Shown piece after piece: positions 7,946 through 17,188 of a stretch of DNA of 64,000 nucleotides. How positions within the stretch are numbered: the stretch's first letter is position 1; each line of letters starts with the position of its first letter. The stretch comes from Taibaiella sp. Its GTDB lineage: Bacteria; Bacteroidota; Bacteroidia; Chitinophagales; Chitinophagaceae. The stretch spans positions 248,001 through 312,000 of the forward strand of contig JAEUVV010000010.1 of assembly GCA_016786705.1 (NCBI GenBank), written 5' to 3'. The notes under the pieces are model-generated. The model was not told where the DNA came from. It was given only the letters and a program-made list of their open reading frames with translations, and did not search any database. Position numbers and translations under genes: made by a program.

Positions 7946-9757
7946 TTAGAATATTTCAATCACCGGTAATATAATTTTAGCTTCTACTCCATTCTCCCCG
8001 GCCCGGTCTTTTACTTCAAGGCGGGCATTCATTTTATGTTTTTTTGCCAGGTAGACCAGGCGTTTCCGGATCAGGCCCATACTTACAGAAACCTTATCAG
8101 AACGCTTTTCCTGCACTCCTAAGCCCGGTCCGGTATTGGTCACGATACAGGTTAAAATATCACCTTCTTTTTGCAGGGATAAGGTAACCACTCCTTCGCC
8201 GGCCGCTTTCCAGCCATGTTCTACCGCATTTTCCAGTAAAGGCTGCACCAGCATAGGCGGCACCAGGTCTTCGTCCCCGCTGATACCTTCATAAGCTTCT
8301 ACCACGTAATTAAAATGCTCAAAACGTAGTTGCTGCAGTTCTAAATAATTAACCAGGTTCCTGTACTCGCTGGCAACTGACACATACTCCTGGGTGGTAG
8401 CGGTAAGAATGCTTTGCATCAGCCGGCCAAAACGGGCCAGGTAACGGTTGGCCTTCTTGGTATTCTGGTTTAACACTTCAGCCTGGATAGCAGAAAGCGC
8501 ATTAAATATAAAATGAGGGTTCATCTGCGCGCCAAAGAGCTTTTGCTCTACCTCTATCCTTTGTGTATACTCTTTTTGCTTGAGTAATTGTAAATGCTGG
8601 TAAATACCATAGGCCACCATAATACCAATCAGGAATACTACTACAGCAAATGAAGTACGGAAGGTTAACTTAGAGCGGGTCATTTCATTTTTAAGGTTCA
8701 GTTCATTGATCTTGCTGCTCTGCTCTTTGATCAGGAAATTTTCTTCCAGCTCTTTACTCTTGCGTACCTGCTCTTTACTAATTATGGCCTCTTTAATCCC
8801 ATCTAGTGTATCATAAATTGCAGCGACCTTCCTGTAGTCTCCCTCCGCTTTATAAAGCTCCAGGTAATTGACATACACTTCTTTCCTTTCTTCATTACTG
8901 TTTTCCCTATTGGCAAATATTAAGGCGGTATCGAGGTAAGCGCCAGCCGCTTTAAGTGCTCCCAGGTCTATAAGCCCCTGCGCCATCAGCGAATAAGCAA
9001 AGGCTTTAGGCATATCCGTCTCCCGCAACATATCAATATCCTCTTTCAGCAGGCTCACTGCTTCACGGGCTTTCCCCATATCATAGTAAGCGCCTACCAG
9101 ATTCAGGTCGGCCCAGCTGGCCTCAAGGGTATCGCCCAGCTCCAGGTATATCTTTTTAGCCGCAGAAATATAGCTTACCGCAGAATCCAGGGCCTGCCGG
9201 TAAATGAAGTAGTCGGAATAGCCATGATAAACCATAGCCTTCATTTGCCGGTCATTGGGATTGCTGTACTTCAAGGCGCTGTCCAGGCTGGCTTTATACT
9301 GCGGCCAGGCTTCATTCATGCGGTAGGCCTTTGCGAGATTGTACAAACTATTGTCCAGGTTACTGGAATCGTTTCCTGACATTGCCGCTAATGTCCTGGA
9401 AACCTTTACGGCCTGCAACACAGCCTCCATCGCTTCTTCCCGGTTATTTACTTTCAGGTATTGGTTGAATAAGCGGTTGTATAATACAGAAAGCGCCTTG
9501 GTCGGGTAGTTGGCAAAACTATCCGGGGCCTGCAACAGGTCTTTATAAAAAACGATCGCGCTACCGGGGCTTTCTATTTTCTGGGCTTCGGTCAAATGGA
9601 TTCTTAATGCGGCATTTTTCGCTGCCAGTACTTTTTCCCTTTGCTCCCGGCGATCAGTACAGGCACTCAGGCCCATGGCAAGTCCCCAAAGCAAAAGCCA
9701 CACTATAGTGTTGGCTATAGTATGGCTTTTGAATTTATTCACTGATAGTTGGTACAT
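7946..9757 (-). CDS. TPR sensor histidine kinase, LytS/His_kinase family
   Basis: 603 residues from the ATG at 9755-9757, which puts a lipoprotein-type signal (WGLAMGLSAC, Cys33) in the right place; earlier starts at 9790 (ATG) and 9802 (GTG) are possible and the latter overlaps trhO. Residues about 35-330 form TPR-like helical repeats outside the membrane, a helix near 370-388 crosses the membrane, and the His_kinase box NPHFIFNAL carries phospho-acceptor H415. A GHKL ATPase follows (LLENAVEHGWK). Paired with the LytTR regulator directly downstream. Confidence 0.9.
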   Translation of the reverse strand: MYQLSVNKFKSHTIANTIVWLLLWGLAMGLSACTDRREQREKVLAAKNAALRIHLTEAQKIESPGSAIVFYKDLLQAPDSFANYPTKALSVLYNRLFNQYLKVNNREEAMEAVLQAVKVSRTLAAMSGNDSSNLDNSLYNLAKAYRMNEAWPQYKASLDSALKYSNPNDRQMKAMVYHGYSDYFIYRQALDSAVSYISAAKKIYLELGDTLEASWADLNLVGAYYDMGKAREAVSLLKEDIDMLRETDMPKAFAYSLMAQGLIDLGALKAAGAYLDTALIFANRENSNEERKEVYVNYLELYKAEGDYRKVAAIYDTLDGIKEAIISKEQVRKSKELEENFLIKEQSSKINELNLKNEMTRSKLTFRTSFAVVVFLIGIMVAYGIYQHLQLLKQKEYTQRIEVEQKLFGAQMNPHFIFNALSAIQAEVLNQNTKKANRYLARFGRLMQSILTATTQEYVSVASEYRNLVNYLELQQLRFEHFNYVVEAYEGISGDEDLVPPMLVQPLLENAVEHGWKAAGEGVVTLSLQKEGDILTCIVTNTGPGLGVQEKRSDKVSVSMGLIRKRLVYLAKKHKMNARLEVKDRAGENGVEAKIILPVIEIF

Positions 9758-9794
9758 TGTCGTTTTTATCTTTTTCAAAAATAGAGGCATCTGA

Positions 9795-10865
9795 TCAAGC
9801 ACCGTCTTTACTGCGCTCTTTCTGCCATTCAGAACGGTGTTTTCTTAAAGGGTGATCTTTAGACTTGTTAAATATTTTGATACCGTTTTCCCGGCCGGCC
9901 CTGCGCGCTCTTTGTTCCTCCAAAGGTAAATGATATTCGGTAGTACATTCCTCGCTGCAACAACCGTCATATTTTTCTTTACAGGCAGTGCATTGAATGA
10001 ACAGCAAATGACAGCCGTCATTGTTACAGTTGGTATGCGTATCACAGGGTGCGCCGCATTGATGACATTCCGCGATAACATCTTCTGTAATGCGCTCGCC
10101 CAGCCTCTCGTCAAAGACAAAGTTCTTACCGATGAATTTAGAAGGTAAACCCTGCTCTTTCGCTTTGCGCGCGTATTCAATAATACCGCCTTCTACGTGG
10201 AACACGTTTTTAAATCCCTGGTGTAACATATAAGCACTGGCTTTCTCACAACGAATACCGCCGGTACAGTACATTACTATATTTTTATCCTTAGCGTCTT
10301 TGAGCATTTCAGCAGCCATAGGTAATTGTTCCCTGAAGGTATCAGAAGGAACTTCCAGCGCGTTTTCAAAATGGCCCACTTCATATTCATAGTGATTACG
10401 CATATCCACAAAGATGGTTTCTTTATCCCCGGCAAGCTCGTTAACTTCATCGGCTTTCAGGTATTTACCAACCTTTTCCAGGCTGAAGGTCGGGTCTTCG
10501 ATGCCATCAGCTACGATCTTCTCCCGGGTTTTCATACGCAATACCCAAAATGATTTCCCGTCATCATCTACCGCGATATTTAAGCGGATACCGTCCAGTG
10601 CCGGGTGAAATTGATACAAGGTTGCTTTAAACGCCTCAAAATCCGGTGCAGGCACCGAGATCTGGGCATTGATCCCCTCCCGGGCAATATAAATACGCCC
10701 GAAAACTTTTAAAGCTTCGAATTTCACATACAATTCATCGCGGAATTGCTGCGGGTCTTCAATCGTAAAATATTTGTAAAAGGAGATAGTGGTACGAGGA
10801 GTCGTTTCGGCAAGCATACGCGCCTTTAATTCCTCATTAGAAACTTTGTTGTGTAACACTGGCAT
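9795..10865 (-). CDS. trhO: tRNA uridine 5-hydroxylase TrhO (rhodanese family)
   Basis: 356 residues. TrhO (YceA) catalyses oxygen-dependent formation of 5-hydroxyuridine at the wobble position of some tRNAs. An N-terminal acylphosphatase-like part is followed by a rhodanese domain with the active-site loop [11 protein letters not shown] (C200, C206), then a C-terminal cysteine-rich region ([22 protein letters not shown]) typical of the family. It is first in an apparent operon with the histidine kinase and LytTR regulator, an association with no obvious functional reason. Confidence 0.92.
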   Translation of the reverse strand: MPVLHNKVSNEELKARMLAETTPRTTISFYKYFTIEDPQQFRDELYVKFEALKVFGRIYIAREGINAQISVPAPDFEAFKATLYQFHPALDGIRLNIAVDDDGKSFWVLRMKTREKIVADGIEDPTFSLEKVGKYLKADEVNELAGDKETIFVDMRNHYEYEVGHFENALEVPSDTFREQLPMAAEMLKDAKDKNIVMYCTGGIRCEKASAYMLHQGFKNVFHVEGGIIEYARKAKEQGLPSKFIGKNFVFDERLGERITEDVIAECHQCGAPCDTHTNCNNDGCHLLFIQCTACKEKYDGCCSEECTTEYHLPLEEQRARRAGRENGIKIFNKSKDHPLRKHRSEWQKERSKDGA

Positions 10866-10907
10866 GGTGAACGCTTTTAAGCTTAATGAATTGATAAATT
10901 ATGCGTG

Positions 10908-10915
10908 CAAAGATA
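10908..10915 (-). promoter_or_regulatory. -7 element for trhO
   Basis: The minus strand reads TATCTTTG, a full TAnnTTTG match, 43 bases before the trhO ATG. An imperfect A/T-rich inverted repeat (AATTGATAAATTAT / AAATTATCAATT) brackets it at about 10889-10932 and could be an operator. Confidence 0.55.
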
Positions 10916-11065
10916 AGTATAAATTATCAATTGTTTATTGGCGCTCCGGTGCAGACCGGTTGATGGCAAACTTAAATAAAAAAATCGCATACAAATAATA
11001 ATTATATCTTTAAATTTCAAAGCATATTTTATGACTATCCGTTTTTAAAGCTGCTCATAAAATCT

Positions 11066-11073
11066 TAAATTTG
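11066..11073 (+). promoter_or_regulatory. -7 element for the FAH-family gene
   Basis: TAAATTTG, a full TAnnTTTG match, 34 bases before the ATG. A T-rich stretch about 20 bases upstream could serve as the -33 element. Confidence 0.55.
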
Positions 11074-11107
11074 CGCCATCCCAAAAAAATAAAACAACCA
11101 TTATTAT

Positions 11108-12112
11108 ATGAAGTTTGTAAGTCATTTACAAGAAGGAAAGGAAAAAGCGGCAGTACTCCACAACGGCAGATTGCTGAATACCGAGGCCCTGAATATTAAG
11201 CTCCCGGCTACCATGGCAGAAATGCTGCAGGACTGGGATACTAACCTGGCCATAGCTAAAGATGCTTTAGGTGCCGTCATTTCCGGCGACCTGAAAATTG
11301 AGGGCATTGCTTTTGAGGCCGCTCAACTGCTTGCCCCGGTTCCCCGCCCTACTTCCTGCCGCGATGGCTATGCCTTCCGTCAACACGTGGCCGCTGCCCG
11401 TCGCAACCGTGGCGTAGAAATGATCGCTGAATTCGACCAATACCCTATTTTCTATTTTACTAATCATAATGCGATCCAGGGACCAGGCGAGATTGAATGT
11501 ATGCCGGACCATTTCGACAAACTGGACTTCGAACTGGAAGTGGCCGTAGTGGTAGGTAAAAAAGGCCGGAATATCAAAGCTGAAGAAGCCGATGATTATA
11601 TCGCCGGCTATTGTATCATGAACGATATGAGTGCCCGTACCCTGCAAATGGAGGAGATGCTGCTGAACCTGGGCCCGGCTAAAGGTAAAGACTTTTCTAC
11701 CGTGATCGGACCATGGATGATCACCCCGGATGAGCTGGAAGCTTTTAAGATTCCGGCCAAACCTAATCATGTAGGCAATAACTACAACCTGAGAATGACC
11801 TGCACCGTAAATGGCGTAAAAGTCAGTGAAGGTAATGTAGGCGATATGGACTGGACCTTTGCAGAAATCCTGGAGCGTTGCGCTTATGGAGTGGATATCC
11901 TGCCGGGTGATGTCATTGGTAGCGGAACAGTTGGTACAGGATGTTTCCTGGAACTGAACGGAACCGCTAAATTAAACAACCCGGATGCGGTACCACAATG
12001 GTTGCAGCCTAACGATGTAGTGGTACTGGAGGTTGAGCAGATGGGTGTTTTAAGCAATACGATCAAGGCAGTGGACACCGACTTCTCGATCCTGAAGTTG
12101 AAGAAAAAATAA
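11108..12112 (+). CDS. Fumarylacetoacetate hydrolase family protein
   Basis: 334 residues. The C-terminal two thirds carry the FAH fold, with the conserved acidic metal-binding segment FELEVAVVVGKKGRNI and GYCIMNDMSARTLQ, and the GSGTVGTGCFLEL block near residue 275. The family cleaves C-C bonds in acylpyruvates, as in tyrosine or homoprotocatechuate breakdown. No other aromatic-degradation gene is adjacent, so the substrate cannot be inferred. Monocistronic, with its own promoter and terminator. Confidence 0.87.
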   Translation: MKFVSHLQEGKEKAAVLHNGRLLNTEALNIKLPATMAEMLQDWDTNLAIAKDALGAVISGDLKIEGIAFEAAQLLAPVPRPTSCRDGYAFRQHVAAARRNRGVEMIAEFDQYPIFYFTNHNAIQGPGEIECMPDHFDKLDFELEVAVVVGKKGRNIKAEEADDYIAGYCIMNDMSARTLQMEEMLLNLGPAKGKDFSTVIGPWMITPDELEAFKIPAKPNHVGNNYNLRMTCTVNGVKVSEGNVGDMDWTFAEILERCAYGVDILPGDVIGSGTVGTGCFLELNGTAKLNNPDAVPQWLQPNDVVVLEVEQMGVLSNTIKAVDTDFSILKLKKK

Positions 12113-12127
12113 TCAATTAGTTATTGT

Positions 12128-12154
12128 AAAAATCCTGCCCTGTGCAGGATTTTT
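12128..12154 (+). terminator. Terminator after the FAH-family gene
   Basis: Perfect 11-bp stem AAAAATCCTGC / GCAGGATTTTT with a 5-base loop, 15 bases after the stop and ending in five T residues. Confidence 0.88.
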
Positions 12155-12258
12155 CATTATAGGCCTGTGTATTCATCATCGTTCAGGGCCTTACTATTGG
12201 TAAGATGGCCCAGAGGTCAAAGCTGGAATAAACACTTTATGCTCCATTTAATTAAAAC

Positions 12259-12295
12259 AAATGCCACAACAATTAAAGCAACTGTTGTGGCATTT
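12259..12295 (-). terminator. Terminator after the NarL-type regulator
   Basis: A 13-bp perfect stem AAATGCCACAACA / TGTTGTGGCATTT, 23 bases past the regulator stop on the minus strand. It probably also backs up the plus-strand terminator. The bases between the two hairpins (12155-12258) show nothing I can call. Confidence 0.82.
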
Positions 12296-12317
12296 TTATT
12301 ATTAAAAAGTAATCTGC

Positions 12318-12965
12318 TCAGTCCAAACCCATTTGGATGGCGACTTTGATAAGTCCGACCAAATTATTTACTTTTAATTTTTGCTGTAAATTAAACCGGT
12401 GGTTTTCAACCGTACGAAGACTCAAAAATAATTCATCAGCGATTTGCTGATTCGTGTTTTCCTGAATGATTAATTTCAATATTTCTTTCTCTCTGCGTGT
12501 AAGCGAAGGCGCGCTTTCGTTAGCAGTTTTATGCTGGTCTTTAAAACGCAGCATGCTGCTCACCAACTGTTCCTTAATCTTTTCCTCAATATATTCTTCT
12601 CCCTGGTACACTTTTTCGATCGCTTCCAACAATACCTGCTGATCGGTATTTTTAAGCAAATAACCGGAACAACCGCTTTTCATCATTTGCCTTACATGAC
12701 CGGGTGTGTTTAAGCTGGTAACCGCCAGCAGCTTAATAAATCTCCGCTTCGACTTTATAAGCTTCGTAAGATCGGCACCATTGTGGTCGGGCAGCATAAT
12801 ATCAACCAGGACCACATCAGGTTCAATTTCATCTAACGCAGTTAAGAATGCAGTTCCGTTCAGGTAAGTACCCACTATATGAATATGTGTAAACGGCTTG
12901 AGCATATTACTCAAACCCGACAACACCATTGGATGATCATCAATTATCGCCACTCTTATATCCAT
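12318..12965 (-). CDS. NarL/FixJ-type response regulator
   Basis: 215 residues. Receiver domain with the acidic pocket IIDDHP and phospho-acceptor D55 (VVLVDIMLP), then a LuxR-type helix-turn-helix (SLTRREKEILKLI ... IADELFLSLRTVENHR) at about residues 148-200. It is 27 bases downstream of a histidine kinase gene of the matching HisKA_3 class. Strong palindromic sites upstream of the neighbouring genes at 15133 and 17189 are candidate targets. Confidence 0.93.
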   Translation of the reverse strand: MDIRVAIIDDHPMVLSGLSNMLKPFTHIHIVGTYLNGTAFLTALDEIEPDVVLVDIMLPDHNGADLTKLIKSKRRFIKLLAVTSLNTPGHVRQMMKSGCSGYLLKNTDQQVLLEAIEKVYQGEEYIEEKIKEQLVSSMLRFKDQHKTANESAPSLTRREKEILKLIIQENTNQQIADELFLSLRTVENHRFNLQQKLKVNNLVGLIKVAIQMGLD

Positions 12966-12992
12966 AGCAAATTCAAAATTTCGTTTACAATA

Positions 12993-14987
12993 TTATCCGG
13001 CTTCCAGGATACTCAACTTATCAAACTGCAAATGTATAGATGTGCCAATGCCAACTTTTGAGTCTATCTCTATTGATCCGGCGAAACTATTAACCCTGTT
13101 AGCGATACTCTTCAAGCCCATTCCTGAATTCAATTCCTTTCTCTGCATACCGATCCCGTTGTCCTCTACAGTAATACCGAACATAGCTTCATCATAACTC
13201 AGCTGCACCAGGACTTCTGTAGCCCGGGCGTGCTTAATGACGTTTTGCAGTAACTCCTGTATTATCCTGTATACACTCAGTTCAAATCCCGCTTCAAATC
13301 TTGGAATAATGCCCAAAGGCTGGAAATCAAACCGTAGCGGGACCGATTTTTGTAAATTATCGCAAAAGAAGTACAGCGCATCTACCAAACCTTCCTCCCA
13401 AAGCACATCCGGCATAAGGTTGTGCACTGTTCTTCTCAGGTTTTCGGTAGCATGATCCAATTGGGTCATTGTGCTGTTAATCTCTTCAGTTTTGCGCTCT
13501 GCTTCTGCTTGTCCCAGCCAGGTACTCAGGCCCATTTTTATCACTGAAAACTGGACCATAATATCATCATGTATTTCCCTGGAAAGCCTTACTCTTTCTT
13601 TTTCTTCCCCCTCCAGCAATGCCTTCATCTCAAGAATGGTTTGCTGTTGCAAAACCTCTTTCATCTCCTGGCTTTTGATTTTCTGCTTGTGTTGAAATAC
13701 TCTTCTTTGATAAAAAATAAAAACACCTAATAATCCTACCGCAAATAAGCTCATAAAAATCCAGCTGTTCCGGCGGCTCAATGCCACTTGCTGTTGTGCG
13801 ATCGTAAGCTGACTCTCCGTTAACTTTACTCCTTTTAAGGCAGCATTGTGCTGGTTTTCTATTTCGGCAAGCGCGAGGGTCGTTTCATTTTTTTTAAAAC
13901 TATCTGTCAATTGCATTTCAAATGTCCGGTGGTAAAACGCGGAGTCGAACCTGTCGAAATGCTGATAAACTCCCGCCAATAGTGCATGTGCCGTTATCTG
14001 GTCTTTAATATTTTCAATTGCCTGCGCCTGCGCCAGGATCGTTTGCAAAAGTGGTTTGGCATCCTTATAGTTTTCAAGCCGGATCAATACTTTAGCAAAA
14101 CCAATCATCATCGTATTCCGTCTAAACCCGGTAATACCGGCGCCGGCCACCTCTGCCTGCCTGAAGCTCTTCAAAGCATCGTTCACTTTATCTCTTTCCA
14201 GATAAGCATTACCCTGGCTGGTGTAAGCCGAAAAAAGCGAATGAGTAAACCCTCGCTTACTGGCAATATGTATCGCCTGTTCAAAATAATGGTCGCTCTT
14301 TTCATAATCTTTTAGTTCGGTGTAGGACAGTCCCTTAAAAGTATATATCTCTGCCAATAGTAAATAGTTGTTAGCACTAAGTGCCATACGTTCTGCCTTG
14401 TTCAGCATCATTATTGCTTTGTCATACTTCTTCAGTACGTGATAAGCAACAGAAAGATTCGCGTACAGTATAGGCGTATAAGTAGTGCTGCCGGCCTGAT
14501 CGGCAGCCTGGATCGCCAATTCGTAAAACTTGGCGCTGGCAGCATAATCTCCCCGGAGTGCACAAATGTTGCCGATATTGGCATAGACCGTGGGCTGCAC
14601 ATCTTTAGCATGAGCAAATGCATTACTCTCTAGCGCTCTGTTGTAAATTTCCAGGGCTTTCCCGAATTCGGCTTTATGCACTGCGACATTGCCCAAGCCT
14701 ACTAAACTCTTAAGTATTCCATAATGAAATTTTGTATTGGAACAATCATCCAGCAACCGCCGGCAAACGGCCTCTGCTGTTGATAAGTTCCCTTGCTCCA
14801 CATGCTCTTTAACGCTATTGATCTGTGCATCTACATAGCTGCTATCAACAACATGAAGGACACGCGCATCTTGCCCGGCAACCGTTCCAGGGAGCAGCCA
14901 ACAGAAAAAAGCGACTATAGCAATATATACATTAAACAGCCGGCTCACGTCATTGAATTTTGAAGCAATTTTATAAAAGTCTGCCAT
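12993..14987 (-). CDS. TPR sensor histidine kinase, NarX/DegS-like (HisKA_3)
   Basis: 664 residues. An N-terminal signal or anchor (YIAIVAFFCWLLPGTVAGQ) precedes about eight TPR-like repeats (residues 60-370), so the sensor is outside the inner membrane. A transmembrane helix at about 408-426 and a coiled coil lead to the HisKA_3 box SREIHDDIMVQFS (H473) and a HATPase domain with the D-x-G-x-G motif VEDNGIGMQ and GMGLKSIANRV. The partner regulator is directly downstream. The start sits close to a palindrome-rich intergenic region, so the pair may regulate itself. Confidence 0.92.
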   Translation of the reverse strand: MADFYKIASKFNDVSRLFNVYIAIVAFFCWLLPGTVAGQDARVLHVVDSSYVDAQINSVKEHVEQGNLSTAEAVCRRLLDDCSNTKFHYGILKSLVGLGNVAVHKAEFGKALEIYNRALESNAFAHAKDVQPTVYANIGNICALRGDYAASAKFYELAIQAADQAGSTTYTPILYANLSVAYHVLKKYDKAIMMLNKAERMALSANNYLLLAEIYTFKGLSYTELKDYEKSDHYFEQAIHIASKRGFTHSLFSAYTSQGNAYLERDKVNDALKSFRQAEVAGAGITGFRRNTMMIGFAKVLIRLENYKDAKPLLQTILAQAQAIENIKDQITAHALLAGVYQHFDRFDSAFYHRTFEMQLTDSFKKNETTLALAEIENQHNAALKGVKLTESQLTIAQQQVALSRRNSWIFMSLFAVGLLGVFIFYQRRVFQHKQKIKSQEMKEVLQQQTILEMKALLEGEEKERVRLSREIHDDIMVQFSVIKMGLSTWLGQAEAERKTEEINSTMTQLDHATENLRRTVHNLMPDVLWEEGLVDALYFFCDNLQKSVPLRFDFQPLGIIPRFEAGFELSVYRIIQELLQNVIKHARATEVLVQLSYDEAMFGITVEDNGIGMQRKELNSGMGLKSIANRVNSFAGSIEIDSKVGIGTSIHLQFDKLSILEAG

Positions 14988-15013
14988 AATATAATGCTAC
15001 ATCACATTTTTTT

Positions 15014-15060
15014 TTGAGTAATTGAGTAGTACTACTCAATTATTGTAATTGAGTAGTACT
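15014..15060. promoter_or_regulatory. Operator-like palindrome and repeats between kinase and T9SS gene
   Basis: A perfect 20-bp palindrome, ATTGAGTAGTACTACTCAAT, lies at 15021-15040. Thirteen bases of it (ATTGAGTAGTACT) recur at 15048-15060 and TTGAGTA is also at 15014-15020. The array ends 27 bases before the -7 element of the plus-strand gene and about 27 bases from the kinase start. This is the layout expected for a dimeric activator such as the neighbouring NarL-type regulator, but binding is an inference. Confidence 0.7.
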
Positions 15061-15087
15061 AAAATGAAAATTAGGAAACAATGTATA

Positions 15088-15095
15088 TATTTTTG
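15088..15095 (+). promoter_or_regulatory. -7 element for the T9SS-secreted protein
   Basis: TATTTTTG, matching TAnnTTTG, 37 bases before the ATG and just downstream of the palindromic array. The same octamer is used before the gene at 17189. Confidence 0.55.
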
Positions 15096-15132
15096 ATCAC
15101 TATTTTATAAACAATTATTTAAAATCACCATT

Positions 15133-17022
15133 ATGCAATTCAAATTTTCGCATTTAAACCTCCCGGCCATCGGCTTGATAGCGGCGCTTTTAGGAGCACC
15201 AGACACCCAGGCACAAAACTGGACTTCTGTGGGTGCTGAAGGTTTCTCACCGGGTGCAAGCGGCAGCGCTTCCTGGCAAAAAATAAAAATTAACCGGAAC
15301 AATGTACCATATGTTTCATTTACAGATGCCGGGATAGGAACCAACGGTAGCGGAGCGGTAATGAAATTCAACGGCACTAACTGGGAGCATCTGGGAGCCA
15401 GCGGCTTCACTTCCGGGGAAGCGACGAACTCTAATTTTATTTTTGGCAATGGCGATACGGTTTATTTTTCCTACGCGAATGCTGGTCAATCTTCCACAGC
15501 GAGCGTAATGATGTATGATGGAAACAGCTGGAGCAGTATCGGCAACAATCTATCTCAAGGCGCTGCAGTATACACCTGTATGGCATTTACACCGGATGGT
15601 AAGTTGTATTTAGGCATGATAGATATGGGACAAAATGATGGAGCTTTGGTGGTAAAACAATATACAGGCGGCAGTACCTGGCAGAATGTAGGAACCGGAC
15701 CTTTAAGCAGCGCCACGGCAGGACATGCAGATATGACGACGGACAACAATGGAATAGTGCATGTAGCCTACCGGGATGATAGTGAAGCCCCGGGCAAATT
15801 AAGGGTAAAAAAGCTTACAGGAACTACATGGACAAACGTAGGTCAGCCCACACTTGCTATTACCGGTATGGGAGCTGGCTCTATAATGTACAGCTCTTTA
15901 GCTTTTGACAGCCACAATACGCCTTATGTTTCCTATTGTCATACATTTATGGGGCCTCCTAAGGTCTCTGTAGAAAAGTTCGACGGCACCAGCTGGACAG
16001 TAGTAGGCACGCCACAATTTTCCAACCCCGGGACCGGCATGGCCCTGTTCAGTGCCTTAGCTATCCATGATACGATCCCATATGTGGTATTTCAAAACGG
16101 CGACCAAAACAATAAAGCTACTGTAAAGAAGTATGATGCCGCCAGCAACAGTTGGAGCGATGTGCAGGGAACTGCGGTTTCTACTGCGGGTACTGCTTAC
16201 TCTTCTATTACTACAGATGCTAATGGAAATGTTTTTGTGGCTTATCTTGATGAGGCCAATAACAATAAAAACACAGTAAGAAGATTGACGCTCTGCGCAG
16301 CTCCTGAGGCAAATGCAATTGTTGCAACAGATACACCGATCTGCAACGGTCCGGCTACATTAAGCATCAATGGCAATTTAAATGATGCCACTGCCTGGAA
16401 TTGGTATACGGGTAATTGCGATAATGGTACGGTTGTAGGAACAGGCACCAGCCTCCAGGTGGACCCGACAGTAGCGACCACTTACTTTGTAAAAGGCGTA
16501 GGCGGTTGCGTGGCAGTGAGCAATTGTAATACTATTACTGTAAATGTAAACCTTACCAAACCTACGGCTACTGCATCAGGAAATGTTTTAACTTCTTCTG
16601 CCAATACCGGCAATCAGTGGTACAGAAATGGAAGCGCTATTAGCGGTGCAACAGGAAGTACTTATACTGCCGATAATAGCGGATGGTATTACACAACCGT
16701 TACTAATGGCAACTGCAGCAGGTCTTCAGACTCTGTATATGTTGCACCCACATCGATCGGAGCTGCCAACCTGGACAAATTTATCAATATCTATCCGACA
16801 CATTTCCGGAATACGATCAATATTGAACTGGACGCGCAATTAGCATTGAACGAAGGATGGGAAGTTGTCGTGGTGGATTACATGGGCAGAACCCTTGTTC
16901 AGCAAGCGATTGAACAGCACCAATCCACATTAAACCTCGGCAATGTCGCTGCAGGCATGTATTTAGTAAAAGTCTGCAATGCTAAAAACAGCAGCGCGCA
17001 TTTCAAAATTGTGAAGCAATAA
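15133..17022 (+). CDS. Secreted repeat protein with T9SS sorting domain
   Basis: 629 residues. A signal peptide (residues 1 to about 27, ending DTQAQ) leads to about 360 residues of beta-propeller-like repeats, each with a W-x2-V/I-G and V-x-F/Y pattern (for example NWTSVGAEGFS, NWEHLGASGF, SWSSIGNNL, TWTNVGQPT). An Ig-like region with paired cysteines follows (about 385-540). The last 80 residues are a type A T9SS sorting domain (INIYPTHFRNTINIEL ... AAGMYLVKVCN ... FKIVKQ). It should be exported across the outer membrane and may be surface-bound. Function unknown; it may be controlled by the adjacent two-component system. Confidence 0.85.
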   Translation: MQFKFSHLNLPAIGLIAALLGAPDTQAQNWTSVGAEGFSPGASGSASWQKIKINRNNVPYVSFTDAGIGTNGSGAVMKFNGTNWEHLGASGFTSGEATNSNFIFGNGDTVYFSYANAGQSSTASVMMYDGNSWSSIGNNLSQGAAVYTCMAFTPDGKLYLGMIDMGQNDGALVVKQYTGGSTWQNVGTGPLSSATAGHADMTTDNNGIVHVAYRDDSEAPGKLRVKKLTGTTWTNVGQPTLAITGMGAGSIMYSSLAFDSHNTPYVSYCHTFMGPPKVSVEKFDGTSWTVVGTPQFSNPGTGMALFSALAIHDTIPYVVFQNGDQNNKATVKKYDAASNSWSDVQGTAVSTAGTAYSSITTDANGNVFVAYLDEANNNKNTVRRLTLCAAPEANAIVATDTPICNGPATLSINGNLNDATAWNWYTGNCDNGTVVGTGTSLQVDPTVATTYFVKGVGGCVAVSNCNTITVNVNLTKPTATASGNVLTSSANTGNQWYRNGSAISGATGSTYTADNSGWYYTTVTNGNCSRSSDSVYVAPTSIGAANLDKFINIYPTHFRNTINIELDAQLALNEGWEVVVVDYMGRTLVQQAIEQHQSTLNLGNVAAGMYLVKVCNAKNSSAHFKIVKQ

Positions 17023-17049
17023 GCGCAAAGCAATAGCCTTAAAAAGTAG

Positions 17050-17099
17050 TAGCGATCAGCGACATTTCTTCGGAAATTTGTCACTGATCGCTATTTTTA
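17050..17099 (+). terminator. Terminator after the T9SS-secreted protein gene
   Basis: A long imperfect stem (TAGCGATCAG ... CTGATCGCTA) capped by a TTCG tetraloop, followed by a run of T residues; 27 bases past the stop. Confidence 0.88.
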
Positions 17100-17114
17100 T
17101 TGTAGCTACTCAAT
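17099..17114. promoter_or_regulatory. Second copy of the CTACTCAAT site
   Basis: ATTGTAGCTACTCAAT: the right half CTACTCAAT is identical to that of the 20-bp palindrome at 15021-15040, and the left half lacks two bases. It begins 45 bases before a TATTTTTG -7 element, similar to the spacing in front of 15133. Confidence 0.5.
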
Positions 17115-17143
17115 GTAACCTCGCATATTAAACTGCTTTTCAA

Positions 17144-17151
17144 TATTTTTG
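17144..17151 (+). promoter_or_regulatory. -7 element for the DUF3592 gene
   Basis: TATTTTTG, 37 bases before the ATG, the same octamer and same distance as for the gene at 15133. Confidence 0.5.
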
Positions 17152-17188
17152 AAACTATTATTTATTTATGTAACATAAAAATAAGCCA

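Noticed and set aside
9845..10180. 111-residue open frame inside trhO
   Set aside because: A frame shadow on the same strand; trhO is intact with all family motifs.
13930..13970. Second copy of the CCTGTCGAAATGC element
   Set aside because: The similarity to 22850-22865 is only about 13 bases and lies within the kinase coding frame, so it is probably chance.
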